Shown: positions 16,119 through 25,088 of the stretch, piece after piece | Numbering within the stretch: the first letter of the stretch is position 1 | How the letters are laid out: the number at the start of each line of letters is the position of its first letter | NCBI RefSeq assembly: GCF_029223525.1 | Contig: NZ_JARHTQ010000006.1 | Span: 186,001-250,000 of the forward strand | Length of the DNA stretch: 64,000 nucleotides | Source: Streptantibioticus ferralitis | Lineage (GTDB): Bacteria; Actinomycetota; Actinomycetes; Streptomycetales; Streptomycetaceae | Direction of reading: 5' to 3' | Notes under the pieces: model-generated | Told to the model about the DNA's origin: nothing | Seen by the model: the letters and a program-made list of their open reading frames with translations, nothing else | Databases searched by the model: none | Position numbers and translations under genes: made by a program

Positions 16119-17978
16119 TCAGTTCGCGGCGTCGACCGCCGCGAACTCCGCGTCCCGTGCCAGCAGTTCGGCGTCCTCCGGTGCCAGCCGCGCGTCGCGG
16201 CGGACCAGTGCGGCATACCGGCCGTCCATCGCCAGCAGTTCTTCGTGGGTGCCGCGTTCCACTATCCGGCCGTGGTCCAGGACCACGATCTGGTCGGCGT
16301 CGCGGACGGTGGACAGCCGGTGCGCGATGGTGATGGTGGTCCGTCCGGCGGCCAGCGCGTCGATGGCGTCCTGCACGGCGTGTTCGGTACGGGTGTCGAG
16401 GGCGCTGGTCGCCTCGTCGAGGATGAGCACCGGCGGATCGCGCAGGATGGTGCGGGCTATGGCGAGGCGCTGCTTCTCACCGCCGGAGAAGCGGTAGCCG
16501 CGCTCGCCGACCACCGTGTCGTAGCCGTCCGGCAGTCCGGCGATGTGGTCGTGGATCTGCGCGGCCCGGGCGGCGGCGGCGAGTTCCTCGTCGGTCGCCT
16601 CGGGCTTGGCGAACCGCAGGTTCTCCGCGACCGAGGCATGGAAGAGGTAGGTCTCCTGGGAGACCACGCCGACCGCCCTGGAGAGGGTGTCGAAGGACAG
16701 GTCCCGCACATCGACGCCGTCGACGGTGACCCGGCCCGCGGTCACGTCGTACAGCCGCGGCACCAGGTAGCTCAGCGTGCTCTTGCCGGAGCCGGTGGCA
16801 CCGACGACCGCGAGGCTGCCGCCCGCGGGAACCGTCAAGTCGATGCCGGACAGGGTGGGTTCGGCCGCGTCGGCCTCGTAGGTGAAGTCGACGTGCTCAA
16901 AGCGCACATCGCCGCGAACCGTGTCCAGCCGTACCGGATCGGGGCGTTCGTTGATCTCCACCGGCAGATCCAGGTACTCGAAGATCCGCTGGAACAGGGC
17001 TATCGAGGTCTGCACCTGCACACCGGTCTGCAACAGGCTCACCGTGGGCCGGAACAGGCCCTGTTGCAGCGAGACGAACGCCACCAGCGTGCCGATGGAG
17101 ATGGTGGGCCCGCCGAAGTGCAGGGCGATTCCGGCCGCCCAGTAGATCAGGGCGGGCATGGCGGCCATGACGATGCTGATGGTCGACATCCGCCACCGCC
17201 CGGCCATGTCGGATCGCACCTCAAGGCTGACCAGTTGCTCCGACTCGTCCTCGAAGGATCGGGTGAGCGAGTCGGCGCGGCCCATGGTGCGGCCCAGCAG
17301 GATGCCGCTGACCGACAGCGACTCGGTCACGATGGCGGACATCGCGGCCATCTGCTTCTGCCGCTGCGTGGTGATCTTCTTGCGTTCGCGGCCCACCCGG
17401 CGGCTGATCGAGACGAAGACCGGCAGCAGCAGGACGGAGGCGACGGTCAGCCGCCAGTCGAGCGCCAGCATCGCCACGATGGAGGCGATGACGCTGGTGG
17501 TGTTGGAGACGATCGAGGTCGCCGTGTTGGTGACGGTGGCCTGCATTCCGCCGATGTCGTTGGCTATGCGGGACTGCACCTCGCCGGTGCGGGTGCGGGT
17601 AAAGAACGACAGCGACATGCGCTGCAACTGTGCGTAGACGGCGGCCCTCAGATCGTGCATGACGCGCTGGCCGACGGTGGTGGAGATCAGGGTCTGCAGC
17701 ACACCGAAGACGCTGGTGACGACGGCGGTGGCGATCATGCCGAGGGCGAGCAGGCTGAGCAGCCCGGTGCGGCCGTGCGGGATGGCGGTGTCGAGAATCG
17801 CCCGCAGCAGGAACGGCGAAGCGATGGAGACCAGCGAAGAGGCCGCGACCAGCAGCAGGACGACGGTCAGCCGCCCGCGGTAGGGGCGGAACAGCCGGAG
17901 GATCCGCCGTACGTCGGCGGGCTGCTCCGGATCCCTCAGCGGCGGGGTCCAGTCGATTTCACGGGAGTGGGGGTTCAT
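16119..17978 (-). CDS. ABC exporter, fused permease and ATPase
   Basis: A 619-residue half-transporter: TM domain in residues about 40-320 and nucleotide-binding domain in about 355-590. Walker A is GATGSGKST, the signature is FSGGEKQR, Walker B is LILDEATSALD and the switch His is in TIAHRLST. Proteins of this arrangement export drugs, lipids or peptides as homo- or heterodimers. It is divergent from a MarR-family regulator whose palindrome lies between them, so drug- or metabolite-responsive control is likely. Transport direction is known for the family; substrate is not. Confidence 0.92.
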   Translation of the reverse strand: MNPHSREIDWTPPLRDPEQPADVRRILRLFRPYRGRLTVVLLLVAASSLVSIASPFLLRAILDTAIPHGRTGLLSLLALGMIATAVVTSVFGVLQTLISTTVGQRVMHDLRAAVYAQLQRMSLSFFTRTRTGEVQSRIANDIGGMQATVTNTATSIVSNTTSVIASIVAMLALDWRLTVASVLLLPVFVSISRRVGRERKKITTQRQKQMAAMSAIVTESLSVSGILLGRTMGRADSLTRSFEDESEQLVSLEVRSDMAGRWRMSTISIVMAAMPALIYWAAGIALHFGGPTISIGTLVAFVSLQQGLFRPTVSLLQTGVQVQTSIALFQRIFEYLDLPVEINERPDPVRLDTVRGDVRFEHVDFTYEADAAEPTLSGIDLTVPAGGSLAVVGATGSGKSTLSYLVPRLYDVTAGRVTVDGVDVRDLSFDTLSRAVGVVSQETYLFHASVAENLRFAKPEATDEELAAAARAAQIHDHIAGLPDGYDTVVGERGYRFSGGEKQRLAIARTILRDPPVLILDEATSALDTRTEHAVQDAIDALAAGRTTITIAHRLSTVRDADQIVVLDHGRIVERGTHEELLAMDGRYAALVRRDARLAPEDAELLARDAEFAAVDAAN

Positions 17979-18067
17979 GTGCTCCTACGGAGGGCTCGGG
18001 GACATGTGGATGGTCCTGGGGCGCCGCCACATACTTCGCCGACGGCGTCGCCATATGCGAGCGTAGT

Positions 18068-18092
18068 TCATTGTTACCTATACTCACAATGA
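18068..18092 (+). promoter_or_regulatory. MarR-type operator TCATTGT-N11-ACAATGA
   Basis: Perfect 7-bp inverted arms in the 158-bp divergent gap between the ABC exporter (start 17978) and the MarR gene (start 18137). The local AT content is raised and the spacing suits a MarR dimer. It probably controls both genes. Confidence 0.6.
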
Positions 18093-18136
18093 GTTTGATC
18101 CTGATAACCTTTGCCCATGACCACGGAAGCGGCGCC

Positions 18137-18604
18137 ATGACCACCGAAACAGGGGAAGCCACCGGCAACCTCGCCGATCAGCTGCTCCGGCTGACCCGGC
18201 GGCTGCACCGCGTGCAGAAGCACCATCTGCAGCCGCTGGGCATCACGCCCGCCATGGCGCGGCTGCTGCGCACCGCCGCACACAGCACGGAGCCGCTGCG
18301 CATGGTGGACCTCGCCCAACGCCTCGACGTGGTGCCGCGCGCGGTGACCACACTGGTCGACGGGCTGGAGTCCTACGGAATGGTGCGCCGCGTCCCCGAT
18401 CCGGCGAACCGGCGGGTGGTGCGGGTCGAGCTCACCGACGACGGCCGCGCCGCACTGGAGCAGCTGCGCGCCGCGCGGCGCGCGGCCGCCGAGGAACTCC
18501 TCGCCCCGCTCGATCCGGACCAGCGCCGGCAACTGGGCGAGCTGCTCGCCACGCTGGTGTCCGACCCGGAAGGGCGCTGCCAGCGCGCCTCCGGCGAATC
18601 CTGA
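18137..18604 (+). CDS. MarR-family transcriptional regulator
   Basis: A 155-residue winged-helix protein: LGITPAMARLLRTAAHSTEPLRMVDLAQRLDVVPRAVTTLVDGLESYGMVRRVPDPANRRVVRVELTDDGR spans the HTH and beta-wing, the latter carrying the family D.R..RV pattern (DPANRRVVRVEL). GGAAG precedes the ATG. An upstream ATG at 18117 is out of frame and closes after seven codons. It is divergent from the ABC exporter and most likely represses it and itself. Confidence 0.92.
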   Translation: MTTETGEATGNLADQLLRLTRRLHRVQKHHLQPLGITPAMARLLRTAAHSTEPLRMVDLAQRLDVVPRAVTTLVDGLESYGMVRRVPDPANRRVVRVELTDDGRAALEQLRAARRAAAEELLAPLDPDQRRQLGELLATLVSDPEGRCQRASGES

Positions 18605-18800
18605 CTTCCGGCGCTGTCGTGGCTTTGTCGTGGCTGGCGACGGCCGGATGGCCGCCGGTCCACCTCATCGTGGTTGATCGCTGTCGCGGCGAATTTCCCC
18701 GTGGTTGATCGCCGTCTGGGCGGAATCTCACATCGCCGCGATGAGGTGGCGGACTTTCCCGTCGCCGCGATGGCTCGCGGCACGGACGGCGCGAAACCGG

Positions 18801-18836
18801 CAGCGCCGAGCAGTCGTGGCGAACTGCTCGGCGCTG
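18801..18836. terminator. Strong bidirectional hairpin
   Basis: CAGCGCCGAGCAGT and its exact complement form a 14-bp stem with an 8-nt loop between the convergent MarR and membrane hydrolase genes. The preceding 18605-18800 also holds a direct repeat, CGTGGTTGATCGC(T/C)GTC, at about 18670 and 18701. Confidence 0.65.
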
Positions 18837-18891
18837 ATGGGCAGTACGCGGCGCCGCCGCGCACCCGGCGCGGGTATGAGCCCGCGCCCTG

Positions 18892-19689
18892 TCATCCTCC
18901 GAGGAGGCCCAGCGCCACCCCGCCGCTCACTCCGCCTATGCCCATGAACAGCGGCATCAGCACCTTGATCTCCACCCAGCTACCGGCCTTGAAGCGCATG
19001 AAGTGCGGTGTGCCCATCGGGTACCAGCGCTTGCGGCCGATGGGTATGGGCCACAGGATCGGGCAGCCGGAGACGGTCATCGCATCACCGAGGCAGTGCA
19101 CCAGCGCGCCGAGGGCGACGGGCACTCCGATCCACAGGTAGTGCTGTTCGGGCTGGGTGAACAGCCATGTCTTGCCCATACCGGGGTCGTCGAGGACCCC
19201 GGCGAGCAGCCAGGCCCCTGTGGCACCGAGCAGCCAGACCAGGACGTGGTGGCCGCCCTTGACTTCCTTCCACAGCAACCCGTCGACGGCGAGCACCAGA
19301 TGGACGAAGAGCACCGCGAGCACGCCCCAGCGGCCGCCGTAGGTGGCGATCGCCGACGCCCCCGCGCCGCACCCCACCGCCCACACCAAGGTGTGGGTCA
19401 GGGTGCGGTGGCCTCCGTTGCGGTGCGGGTCGCCCTTCGCACGGGTGGCGTTGTAGACGCCGAGGGACAGCTTCTCGACGATCTCGCACAGGCCGCGGGA
19501 GAGCGGTCCGAAGGCGCGGGATATCGTCGCGGGCTTGTGGTCGAGGTCCGGCGCGAGCGCGGCGCCCGCACAGATCAGGGCGCCGACGACCAGGGTCGGC
19601 CAGGGCATCGGGTGGTGCATCCCGGCGGCGACCGCGCCCACCCCCAGCCATGCCGCCGCTCCGGACAGTGAGTGCGCCGGTCCCATCAT
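18892..19689 (-). CDS. YdjM-type membrane-bound metal-dependent hydrolase
   Basis: A 265-residue protein with five to six membrane segments. MMGPAHSLSGAAAWLGVG, APDLDHKPATISRAFGPLSR and the HRTLTHT motif are the conserved His/Asp signatures of the YdjM/LexA-regulated membrane hydrolase family. A further conserved element, VALGALVHCLGDAMTVSGCPILWP, precedes the C-terminal segment. Family members have putative metal-dependent phosphohydrolase activity; the substrate is unknown. GGGGGCGG lies upstream of the paired ATG codons (19689/19686). It is divergent from the helicase gene. The very long open frame continuing antisense through the helicase is an artefact of GC bias. Confidence 0.85.
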   Translation of the reverse strand: MMGPAHSLSGAAAWLGVGAVAAGMHHPMPWPTLVVGALICAGAALAPDLDHKPATISRAFGPLSRGLCEIVEKLSLGVYNATRAKGDPHRNGGHRTLTHTLVWAVGCGAGASAIATYGGRWGVLAVLFVHLVLAVDGLLWKEVKGGHHVLVWLLGATGAWLLAGVLDDPGMGKTWLFTQPEQHYLWIGVPVALGALVHCLGDAMTVSGCPILWPIPIGRKRWYPMGTPHFMRFKAGSWVEIKVLMPLFMGIGGVSGGVALGLLGG

Positions 19690-19824
19690 GGTTGCTGCCC
19701 CGCCCCCTTCAGCCCGCCCAGGGACGGGAGTTGATGCTTCTGCGACCGTACAGCCTATCGGTGAGTGATCTTCGTTCCGACGGCCGGTTCCCGGTTGGGC
19801 ACCGAAGGCAGGCAAGATGGGTGG

Positions 19825-22338
19825 GTGACCCTTATCGACCAGCTCCCAGCGTCCCCTGATCCCGATGCCCTCTTCGAGGCGTTCTCGTCGTGGGCGCAGG
19901 AGCGGGGCATCGCCCTGTATCCGGCCCAGGAAGAGGCGCTGATCGAGGTGGTCTCCGGGGCGAACGTGATCCTTTCGACCCCGACCGGCTCCGGGAAGAG
20001 CCTGGTCGCGGCGGGTGCGCACTTCGCGGCGCTGGCCAATGACCAGGTGACCTTCTACACCGCGCCGATCAAGGCACTCGTCTCGGAGAAGTTTTTCGAC
20101 CTGTGCAAGATCTTCGGGACCGAGAACGTCGGAATGCTCACCGGCGACGCGTCCGTGAACCCGGACGCGCCGGTCATCTGCTGCACCGCCGAGGTGCTGG
20201 CGTCCATCGCGTTGCGTGACGGCCGGGACGCCGATGTCGGCCAGGTGGTGATGGACGAGTTCCACTTCTACGCGGAGCCGGACCGCGGCTGGGCGTGGCA
20301 GATCCCGCTGCTTGAGCTCCCGCAGGCGCAGTTCCTGCTGATGTCGGCGACGCTCGGCGATGTGTCGCGCTTCGAGGAGGACCTGACCCGGCGCACCGGG
20401 CGGCCGACCGCCGTGGTCCGCTCGGCGACCCGGCCGGTGCCGCTGAGTTACGAGTACCGCACGACGCCTATGACCGAGACGCTCACCGAGCTGCTGGACA
20501 CCCACCAAGCCCCGGTCTACATCGTGCACTTCACGCAGGCGGCGGCGGTGGAGCGGGCGCAGGCGCTGATGAGCATCAACATGTGCACCCGGGCGGAGAA
20601 GGACGCGATCGCCGAACTCATCGGCAACTTCCGCTTCACCACCAAGTTCGGCCGGAATCTGTCCCGGTTCGTGCGGCACGGGATCGGCGTTCACCACGCG
20701 GGCATGCTGCCGAAGTACCGGCGGCTGGTGGAGCGTCTCGCGCAGGCCGGGCTGCTCAAGGTCATCTGCGGAACGGACACGCTGGGCGTGGGTGTCAACG
20801 TGCCGATCCGCACGGTGCTGTTCACCGCGCTCACCAAGTACGACGGGTCGCGGGTGCGGGTGCTGCGGGCCCGGGAGTTCCACCAGATCGCGGGCCGGGC
20901 CGGGCGGGCCGGGTTCGACACCGCTGGCCTGGTGGTGGCGCAGGCTCCCGAGCATGTCATCGAGAACGAGAAGGCGCTGGCCAAGGCCGGTGATGACCCG
21001 AAGAAGCGGCGCAAGGTCGTCCGCAAGAAGGCGCCCGAGGGCTTCGTCAACTGGTCCCAGCAGACCTACGAGAAGCTGATCGCCGCCGACCCCGAGCCGC
21101 TGACCTCTCGTTTCAGGGTCACCCACGCGATGCTGCTGTCGGTGATCGCCCGGCCGGGCAACGCCTTCGACGCGATGCGGCGGATGCTGGAGGACAACCA
21201 TGAGCCGCGCCCCGCCCAGTTGCGGCACATCCGCCGCACCATCGCGATCTACCGCTCGCTGCTGGACGGCGGAGTCGTGGAGCGCCTGGCGGAGCCGGAC
21301 GCGGAGGGCCGCATCGTCCGGCTGACCGTCGACCTGCAGTCGGACTTCGCGCTCAACCAGCCGCTGTCCACCTTCGCGTTGGCCGCCTTCGACCTGCTGG
21401 ACCCCGAATCCCCCTCGTACGCGCTCGACATGCTCTCGGTGGTCGAGTCCACGCTGGACGATCCGCGCCAGATCCTGGCTGCCCAGCAGAACAAGGCGCG
21501 GTCCGAGGCGGTCGCCCAGATGAAGGCCGACGGGGTGGAGTACGAGGAGCGCATGGAGTTGCTCCAGGATGTGACCCATCCCAAGCCGCTGGAGGAACTG
21601 CTCTTCCACGCCTACGGCGTCTACCGCAAGAGCCACCCCTGGGTCGGCGACCATCCACTGTCGCCCAAGTCCGTCGTCCGCGACATGTACGAGCGGGCGA
21701 TGACCTTCACCGAGTTCACCTCGCACTACGAACTCGCCCGGGCCGAGGGCATCGTGCTGCGCTATCTGGCCAGCGCGTACAAGACGCTTGACCACACCGT
21801 GCCGGAGGACCTCAAGTCCGAGGATCTGCAGGATCTGATCGCCTGGCTGGGCGAGATGGTGCGCCAGGTGGACTCCAGCCTGTTGGACGAGTGGGAGCAG
21901 TTGGCCAATCCGCAGGAGGAGACGGCGGACGAGGCGGCGGATCGCGCCGACCAGGTGAAGCCGGTGACCTCGAACGCCCGCGCCTTCCGGGTGCTGGTCC
22001 GCAACGCGATGTTCCGCCGGGTGGAGCTGGCCGCGTTGGAGAAGTACGAGGAACTGGGCGAGTTGGACGGCGAGTCCGGCTGGGATGCCGACGCCTGGGC
22101 GGATGCCATGGACGCCTACTGGGACGAGTACGAGGACCTGGGCACCGGTCCGGACGCGCGCGGTCCGAAACTGCTGCAGATCGAGGAGCAGCCGCAGCAC
22201 GGGCTGTGGAAGGTCCGTCAGGTCTTCGCCGATCCGCAGGGCGACCACGACTGGGGCATCAGCGCCGAGGTCGACCTGGCCGCCTCCGACGAGGAGGGCC
22301 GTGCCGTGGTACGGCTCACGGATGTGGGCCAGTTGTAA
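19825..22338 (+). CDS. Ski2-like DEAD/DEAH-box helicase
   Basis: An 837-residue superfamily 2 helicase. Motifs in order: Q-like YPAQEEALIEVV, Walker A STPTGSGKS, TAPIKALV, motif II DEFH, motif III SATLGD, motif IV region VYIVHFTQAAAVERAQ, GVGVNVPIRTV, and motif VI HQIAGRAGRAG. A long C-terminal region (DUF3516-like) follows, ending in AEVDLAASDEEGRAVVRLTDVGQL. It probably unwinds RNA in turnover or ribosome-related processes, as Ski2/Mtr4 relatives do. The GTG at 19825 (VTLIDQLPAS) matches the expected family N-terminus better than the upstream ATG at 19765. Confidence 0.9.
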   Translation: MTLIDQLPASPDPDALFEAFSSWAQERGIALYPAQEEALIEVVSGANVILSTPTGSGKSLVAAGAHFAALANDQVTFYTAPIKALVSEKFFDLCKIFGTENVGMLTGDASVNPDAPVICCTAEVLASIALRDGRDADVGQVVMDEFHFYAEPDRGWAWQIPLLELPQAQFLLMSATLGDVSRFEEDLTRRTGRPTAVVRSATRPVPLSYEYRTTPMTETLTELLDTHQAPVYIVHFTQAAAVERAQALMSINMCTRAEKDAIAELIGNFRFTTKFGRNLSRFVRHGIGVHHAGMLPKYRRLVERLAQAGLLKVICGTDTLGVGVNVPIRTVLFTALTKYDGSRVRVLRAREFHQIAGRAGRAGFDTAGLVVAQAPEHVIENEKALAKAGDDPKKRRKVVRKKAPEGFVNWSQQTYEKLIAADPEPLTSRFRVTHAMLLSVIARPGNAFDAMRRMLEDNHEPRPAQLRHIRRTIAIYRSLLDGGVVERLAEPDAEGRIVRLTVDLQSDFALNQPLSTFALAAFDLLDPESPSYALDMLSVVESTLDDPRQILAAQQNKARSEAVAQMKADGVEYEERMELLQDVTHPKPLEELLFHAYGVYRKSHPWVGDHPLSPKSVVRDMYERAMTFTEFTSHYELARAEGIVLRYLASAYKTLDHTVPEDLKSEDLQDLIAWLGEMVRQVDSSLLDEWEQLANPQEETADEAADRADQVKPVTSNARAFRVLVRNAMFRRVELAALEKYEELGELDGESGWDADAWADAMDAYWDEYEDLGTGPDARGPKLLQIEEQPQHGLWKVRQVFADPQGDHDWGISAEVDLAASDEEGRAVVRLTDVGQL

Positions 22339-22393
22339 ACAGGGGCCGCGAAGGTACGCTGCCCCCGCCCGAGTTCGACCCGAGGGAGATCCG

Positions 22394-23260
22394 ATGACGA
22401 GTCCCGCAGAGCGGCTGGTCGACCTGCTGGATCTGGAGAGGATCGAGGAGAACATCTTCCGTGGCCGCAGCCCGCAGGAGCGGCTGCAGCGGGTGTTCGG
22501 CGGGCAGGTCGCGGGACAGGCCCTGGTGGCGGCGGGGCGCACCACCGATGGACAGCGCCCCGTGCACTCGCTGCACGCGTACTTCCTGCGGCCGGGTCGA
22601 CCCGGCGTGCCGATCGTGTACCAGGTGGAACGGGTCCGGGACGGGCGGTCCTTCACCACCCGGCGGGTGGTCGCCGTCCAGGAGGGACGCACCATCTTCA
22701 ACTTGACCGCCTCCTTCCACCTTCCCGAGCCGGGTTTCGAACACCAGCTGCCGATGGCCGAGGTGCCGGGTCCCGACGAACTGCCGAAGCTTCCCGATGA
22801 GTTGCGGACCCATCTGGGCACCCTTCCGGAGCCGCTGGAGAGGATGGCCCGACGACAGCCCTTCGACATCCGCTACGTCGAGCGGCTGCGCTGGACGCCG
22901 GAGGAGATCGAGGGCGCCGAACCGCGTAGTGCGGTGTGGATGCGGGCCGTCGGCCCGCTCGGGGACGACCCGCTGGTGCACACCTGTGCCGTGACCTATG
23001 CGAGCGACATGATGCTGCTCGACGCCGTCCGGGTCCCGGTGGAGCCGCTGTGGGGCCCGCGCGGCTTCGACATGGCCTCGCTGGACCACGCGATGTGGTT
23101 CCACCGCCCCTTCCGCGCCGACGAGTGGTTCCTGTACCAGCAGGAGTCGCCGATCGCGACGGGCGCCAGGGGCCTGGCTCGGGGCCAGATCTACGACCGC
23201 GAGGGCAGGCTCCTGGTCTCGGTCATGCAGGAGGGCCTGTTCCGCAAGGTGGGCAACTGA
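22394..23260 (+). CDS. tesB: Acyl-CoA thioesterase II
   Basis: A 288-residue double-hotdog protein of the TesB family. The first hotdog contains LERIEENIFRGRSPQERLQRVFGGQVAGQALVAA; the second contains LDHAMWFHRPFRADEWFLYQQESP with the Asp/Gln/Thr-type active-site region, ending in a conserved RGQIYDREGRLLVSVMQEGLFR. It hydrolyses medium- and long-chain acyl-CoA to free acid and CoA in the cytoplasm. CGAGGGAGATCC supplies the ribosome-binding site. It lies 55 bp after the helicase gene and could share its transcript. Confidence 0.92.
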   Translation: MTSPAERLVDLLDLERIEENIFRGRSPQERLQRVFGGQVAGQALVAAGRTTDGQRPVHSLHAYFLRPGRPGVPIVYQVERVRDGRSFTTRRVVAVQEGRTIFNLTASFHLPEPGFEHQLPMAEVPGPDELPKLPDELRTHLGTLPEPLERMARRQPFDIRYVERLRWTPEEIEGAEPRSAVWMRAVGPLGDDPLVHTCAVTYASDMMLLDAVRVPVEPLWGPRGFDMASLDHAMWFHRPFRADEWFLYQQESPIATGARGLARGQIYDREGRLLVSVMQEGLFRKVGN

Positions 23261-23289
23261 ACCGCGGGCTCAGCGCCGGGTGGTCCGGC

Positions 23290-23700
23290 TCAGCGCACGT
23301 CGATGGTGAAGGTCCGCGAGACAAGGTGCACCTTGGGGTGCTTGTCCTTGGGGGACGAGCCCTCGATGAGCGCACCACGGAACTGAACGGCGCCCCTGTG
23401 CTGGGCCCGTATCGACATGTTGAGGCCGCCCCCGCCGTTGTAGGCGCCGTGTGAGCACCTCAGCGTCCGCCAGTCCGAGTGGCCGGAGCGCTGCTGTATA
23501 CAGAATCTGTTGTACGTCGAGTTGTCGTCGTCGCCGTCCCCGGTGAGGTGGATCAGTCCGCCCACGCGTGCGTTGTGCGGACTCGCCGAGAAGTAGATGT
23601 CGGACTTCGCCCAGGCAGAGGTGCTGGCCAGGCCGATCGCGGAGATTCCCACGGCGGCGATGACAGCGGCGCGCATCGAGCGGCGATGGTGGTTGAACAT
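23290..23700 (-). CDS. Secreted hypothetical protein
   Basis: A 136-residue protein with a Sec signal: MFNHHRRSMRAAVIAAVGISAIGLASTSAWA, cleavage predicted after AWA (residue 31). The mature part is short, polar and strand-rich (DIYFSASPHNARVGGLIHLTGDGDDDNSTYN, then FCIQQRSGHSDWRTLRCS, AVQFRGALIEG) with two Cys that could form a disulfide. It resembles small extracellular immunoglobulin-like domains. GAAGGGAAG precedes the ATG at 23700. Convergent with tesB. Function unknown. Confidence 0.7.
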   Translation of the reverse strand: MFNHHRRSMRAAVIAAVGISAIGLASTSAWAKSDIYFSASPHNARVGGLIHLTGDGDDDNSTYNRFCIQQRSGHSDWRTLRCSHGAYNGGGGLNMSIRAQHRGAVQFRGALIEGSSPKDKHPKVHLVSRTFTIDVR

Positions 23701-23845
23701 CGGCTTCCCTTCGCTGAGACAGGTGGTCAAACGGACTCGGTACGGCCCAGCCTCTTCCCCGTTGGCCAAGGCCTGTACTGCGAGTGGTCTAGTCCGTGTA
23801 GCTAAACAGACAGCGGAACCACAGCCTCCGTTGCGCTTCCGTCTG

Positions 23846-24874
23846 TCACCGTTCCGCAACAGGCCTCACCTGTCCCGTACTTCTCCGCATTCGCATGCGT
23901 CTCTCATTGGTTCCGTGGAGTAGTCGCCGCCAGGACCGACGGCGCCGCCCCCACCCCGGTGAAGCAGCGAGCCCCCATGGTGGCGGCTGGGTGTACGGCG
24001 GCACCAGCTCATCGGCCGCCGCCGGGAACGCGCTCACAACCTGCGACACCGAGACTTCCGCCAGCCCGTCCTTCACCCATGGAGCCGGGGGCGCGGCGCG
24101 GGCCCTGTCCAGCGCGTGCCCCAAACAGAGCCTGCCGAACATGACCTCCTCGGGGTCGTCGGCCACAAGCTGGGCCTCGATCACCGCGCGAGCGGCGTGC
24201 ATCCCCGGTCTCCCGTGCGGCAGGGCGGGCAGTAGCTCGCGAAGGTGATCCCGCTCACTCGGATCCGGCACCATCCGCACCACTTCCCGCGGACCGAGCA
24301 GAGCGGCCCATACCGCCGCCTCCTGCCAGGCGTCGTCGGCATCGGCGACCAACCGCTCCACCCGCCGGGCCCGCCAGCCGCGCGCCCGTAGATCACCGTC
24401 CGCCTCGACACGGGCCCGAAGTTCCGCGGGCAGCCTTCCGGCCAGCAGTTCCCCGTGCGCCGTGGCGAACTCCCGTACCTCACTGGCGAGGTAGAGCCAC
24501 ACCACGGCCTGATACCGGTTGACGTACCAGCGCGCAGGGCGGAAGCAGCCCGCTCTGGCCAACTTGCCGAACCGGGCGCGACTGGTGCCGAGCAGTTCCG
24601 CACCCGCCGCCGTGCCCACCAGCCTCAGCCGGTCACGCAGCGCATCCGGAAAGCCCTGCCCGGCCCGCAATCGTTCCAACTCGGCTCGTGTCACCACCCG
24701 GCACTCGCTCACCGCCTCGCGGCCCTCGCCCGGCACCGTGCGAACCTCGCCGAGCTGCACCGCCAATTCGAAATCCCCTTGGTTCAGGCCGAGTTCGGCC
24801 CGCGCCGCCGCCAGACCGAGCACATCCTCCGGCCACTCCCGCACGATTACCATCTGCTGCCCTGCGACACGCAT
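23846..24874 (-). CDS. DUF6397-like protein with helix-turn-helix-like N-terminus
   Basis: A 342-residue protein. RELG-type elements (ALGLNQGDFELAVQLGEVRTVP) suggest a helix-turn-helix-like segment near residues 20-50. A second one (LLGTSRARFGKLARAGCFRPARWYVNRYQAVVWLYLASEVREF) lies near 95-140. I recall this order in DUF6397, a Streptomyces family of unknown function that may bind DNA. The C-terminal ~70 residues are Pro/Arg-rich and poorly conserved-looking. GGAGGG lies 7 nt before the ATG at 24874, preferred over the ATG nine codons upstream. A 214-bp gap separates it from the divergent SNF2 gene. Confidence 0.65.
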   Translation of the reverse strand: MRVAGQQMVIVREWPEDVLGLAAARAELGLNQGDFELAVQLGEVRTVPGEGREAVSECRVVTRAELERLRAGQGFPDALRDRLRLVGTAAGAELLGTSRARFGKLARAGCFRPARWYVNRYQAVVWLYLASEVREFATAHGELLAGRLPAELRARVEADGDLRARGWRARRVERLVADADDAWQEAAVWAALLGPREVVRMVPDPSERDHLRELLPALPHGRPGMHAARAVIEAQLVADDPEEVMFGRLCLGHALDRARAAPPAPWVKDGLAEVSVSQVVSAFPAAADELVPPYTQPPPWGLAASPGWGRRRRSWRRLLHGTNERRMRMRRSTGQVRPVAER

Positions 24875-25088
24875 GATGAATCCCTCCGTCTTCCCGGTCA
24901 CTTTCCGAGCGACCTTCGATCACTGTCAGTAATCACGATAGCCCCGCGCCCGGTCATCGCGGGCCGCCTGTGGATAACTCGAAATCGGCGCTCGCTTCCG
25001 GCACCGGACGCGCGTAACGCCGCCGACGGCCCGGGCGATGAAGGGCGGGTACGGGGAGCATCGGACGAGTTGTGGAGAGTATGGCCGG

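Noticed and set aside
19690-22869. A minus-strand frame of over 1000 codons antisense to the Ski2-like helicase
   Set aside because: It merely extends the membrane-hydrolase frame; its residues are compositional (Arg/Leu/Gly/Gln-rich) with no domain, and the plus strand encodes clear helicase motifs.
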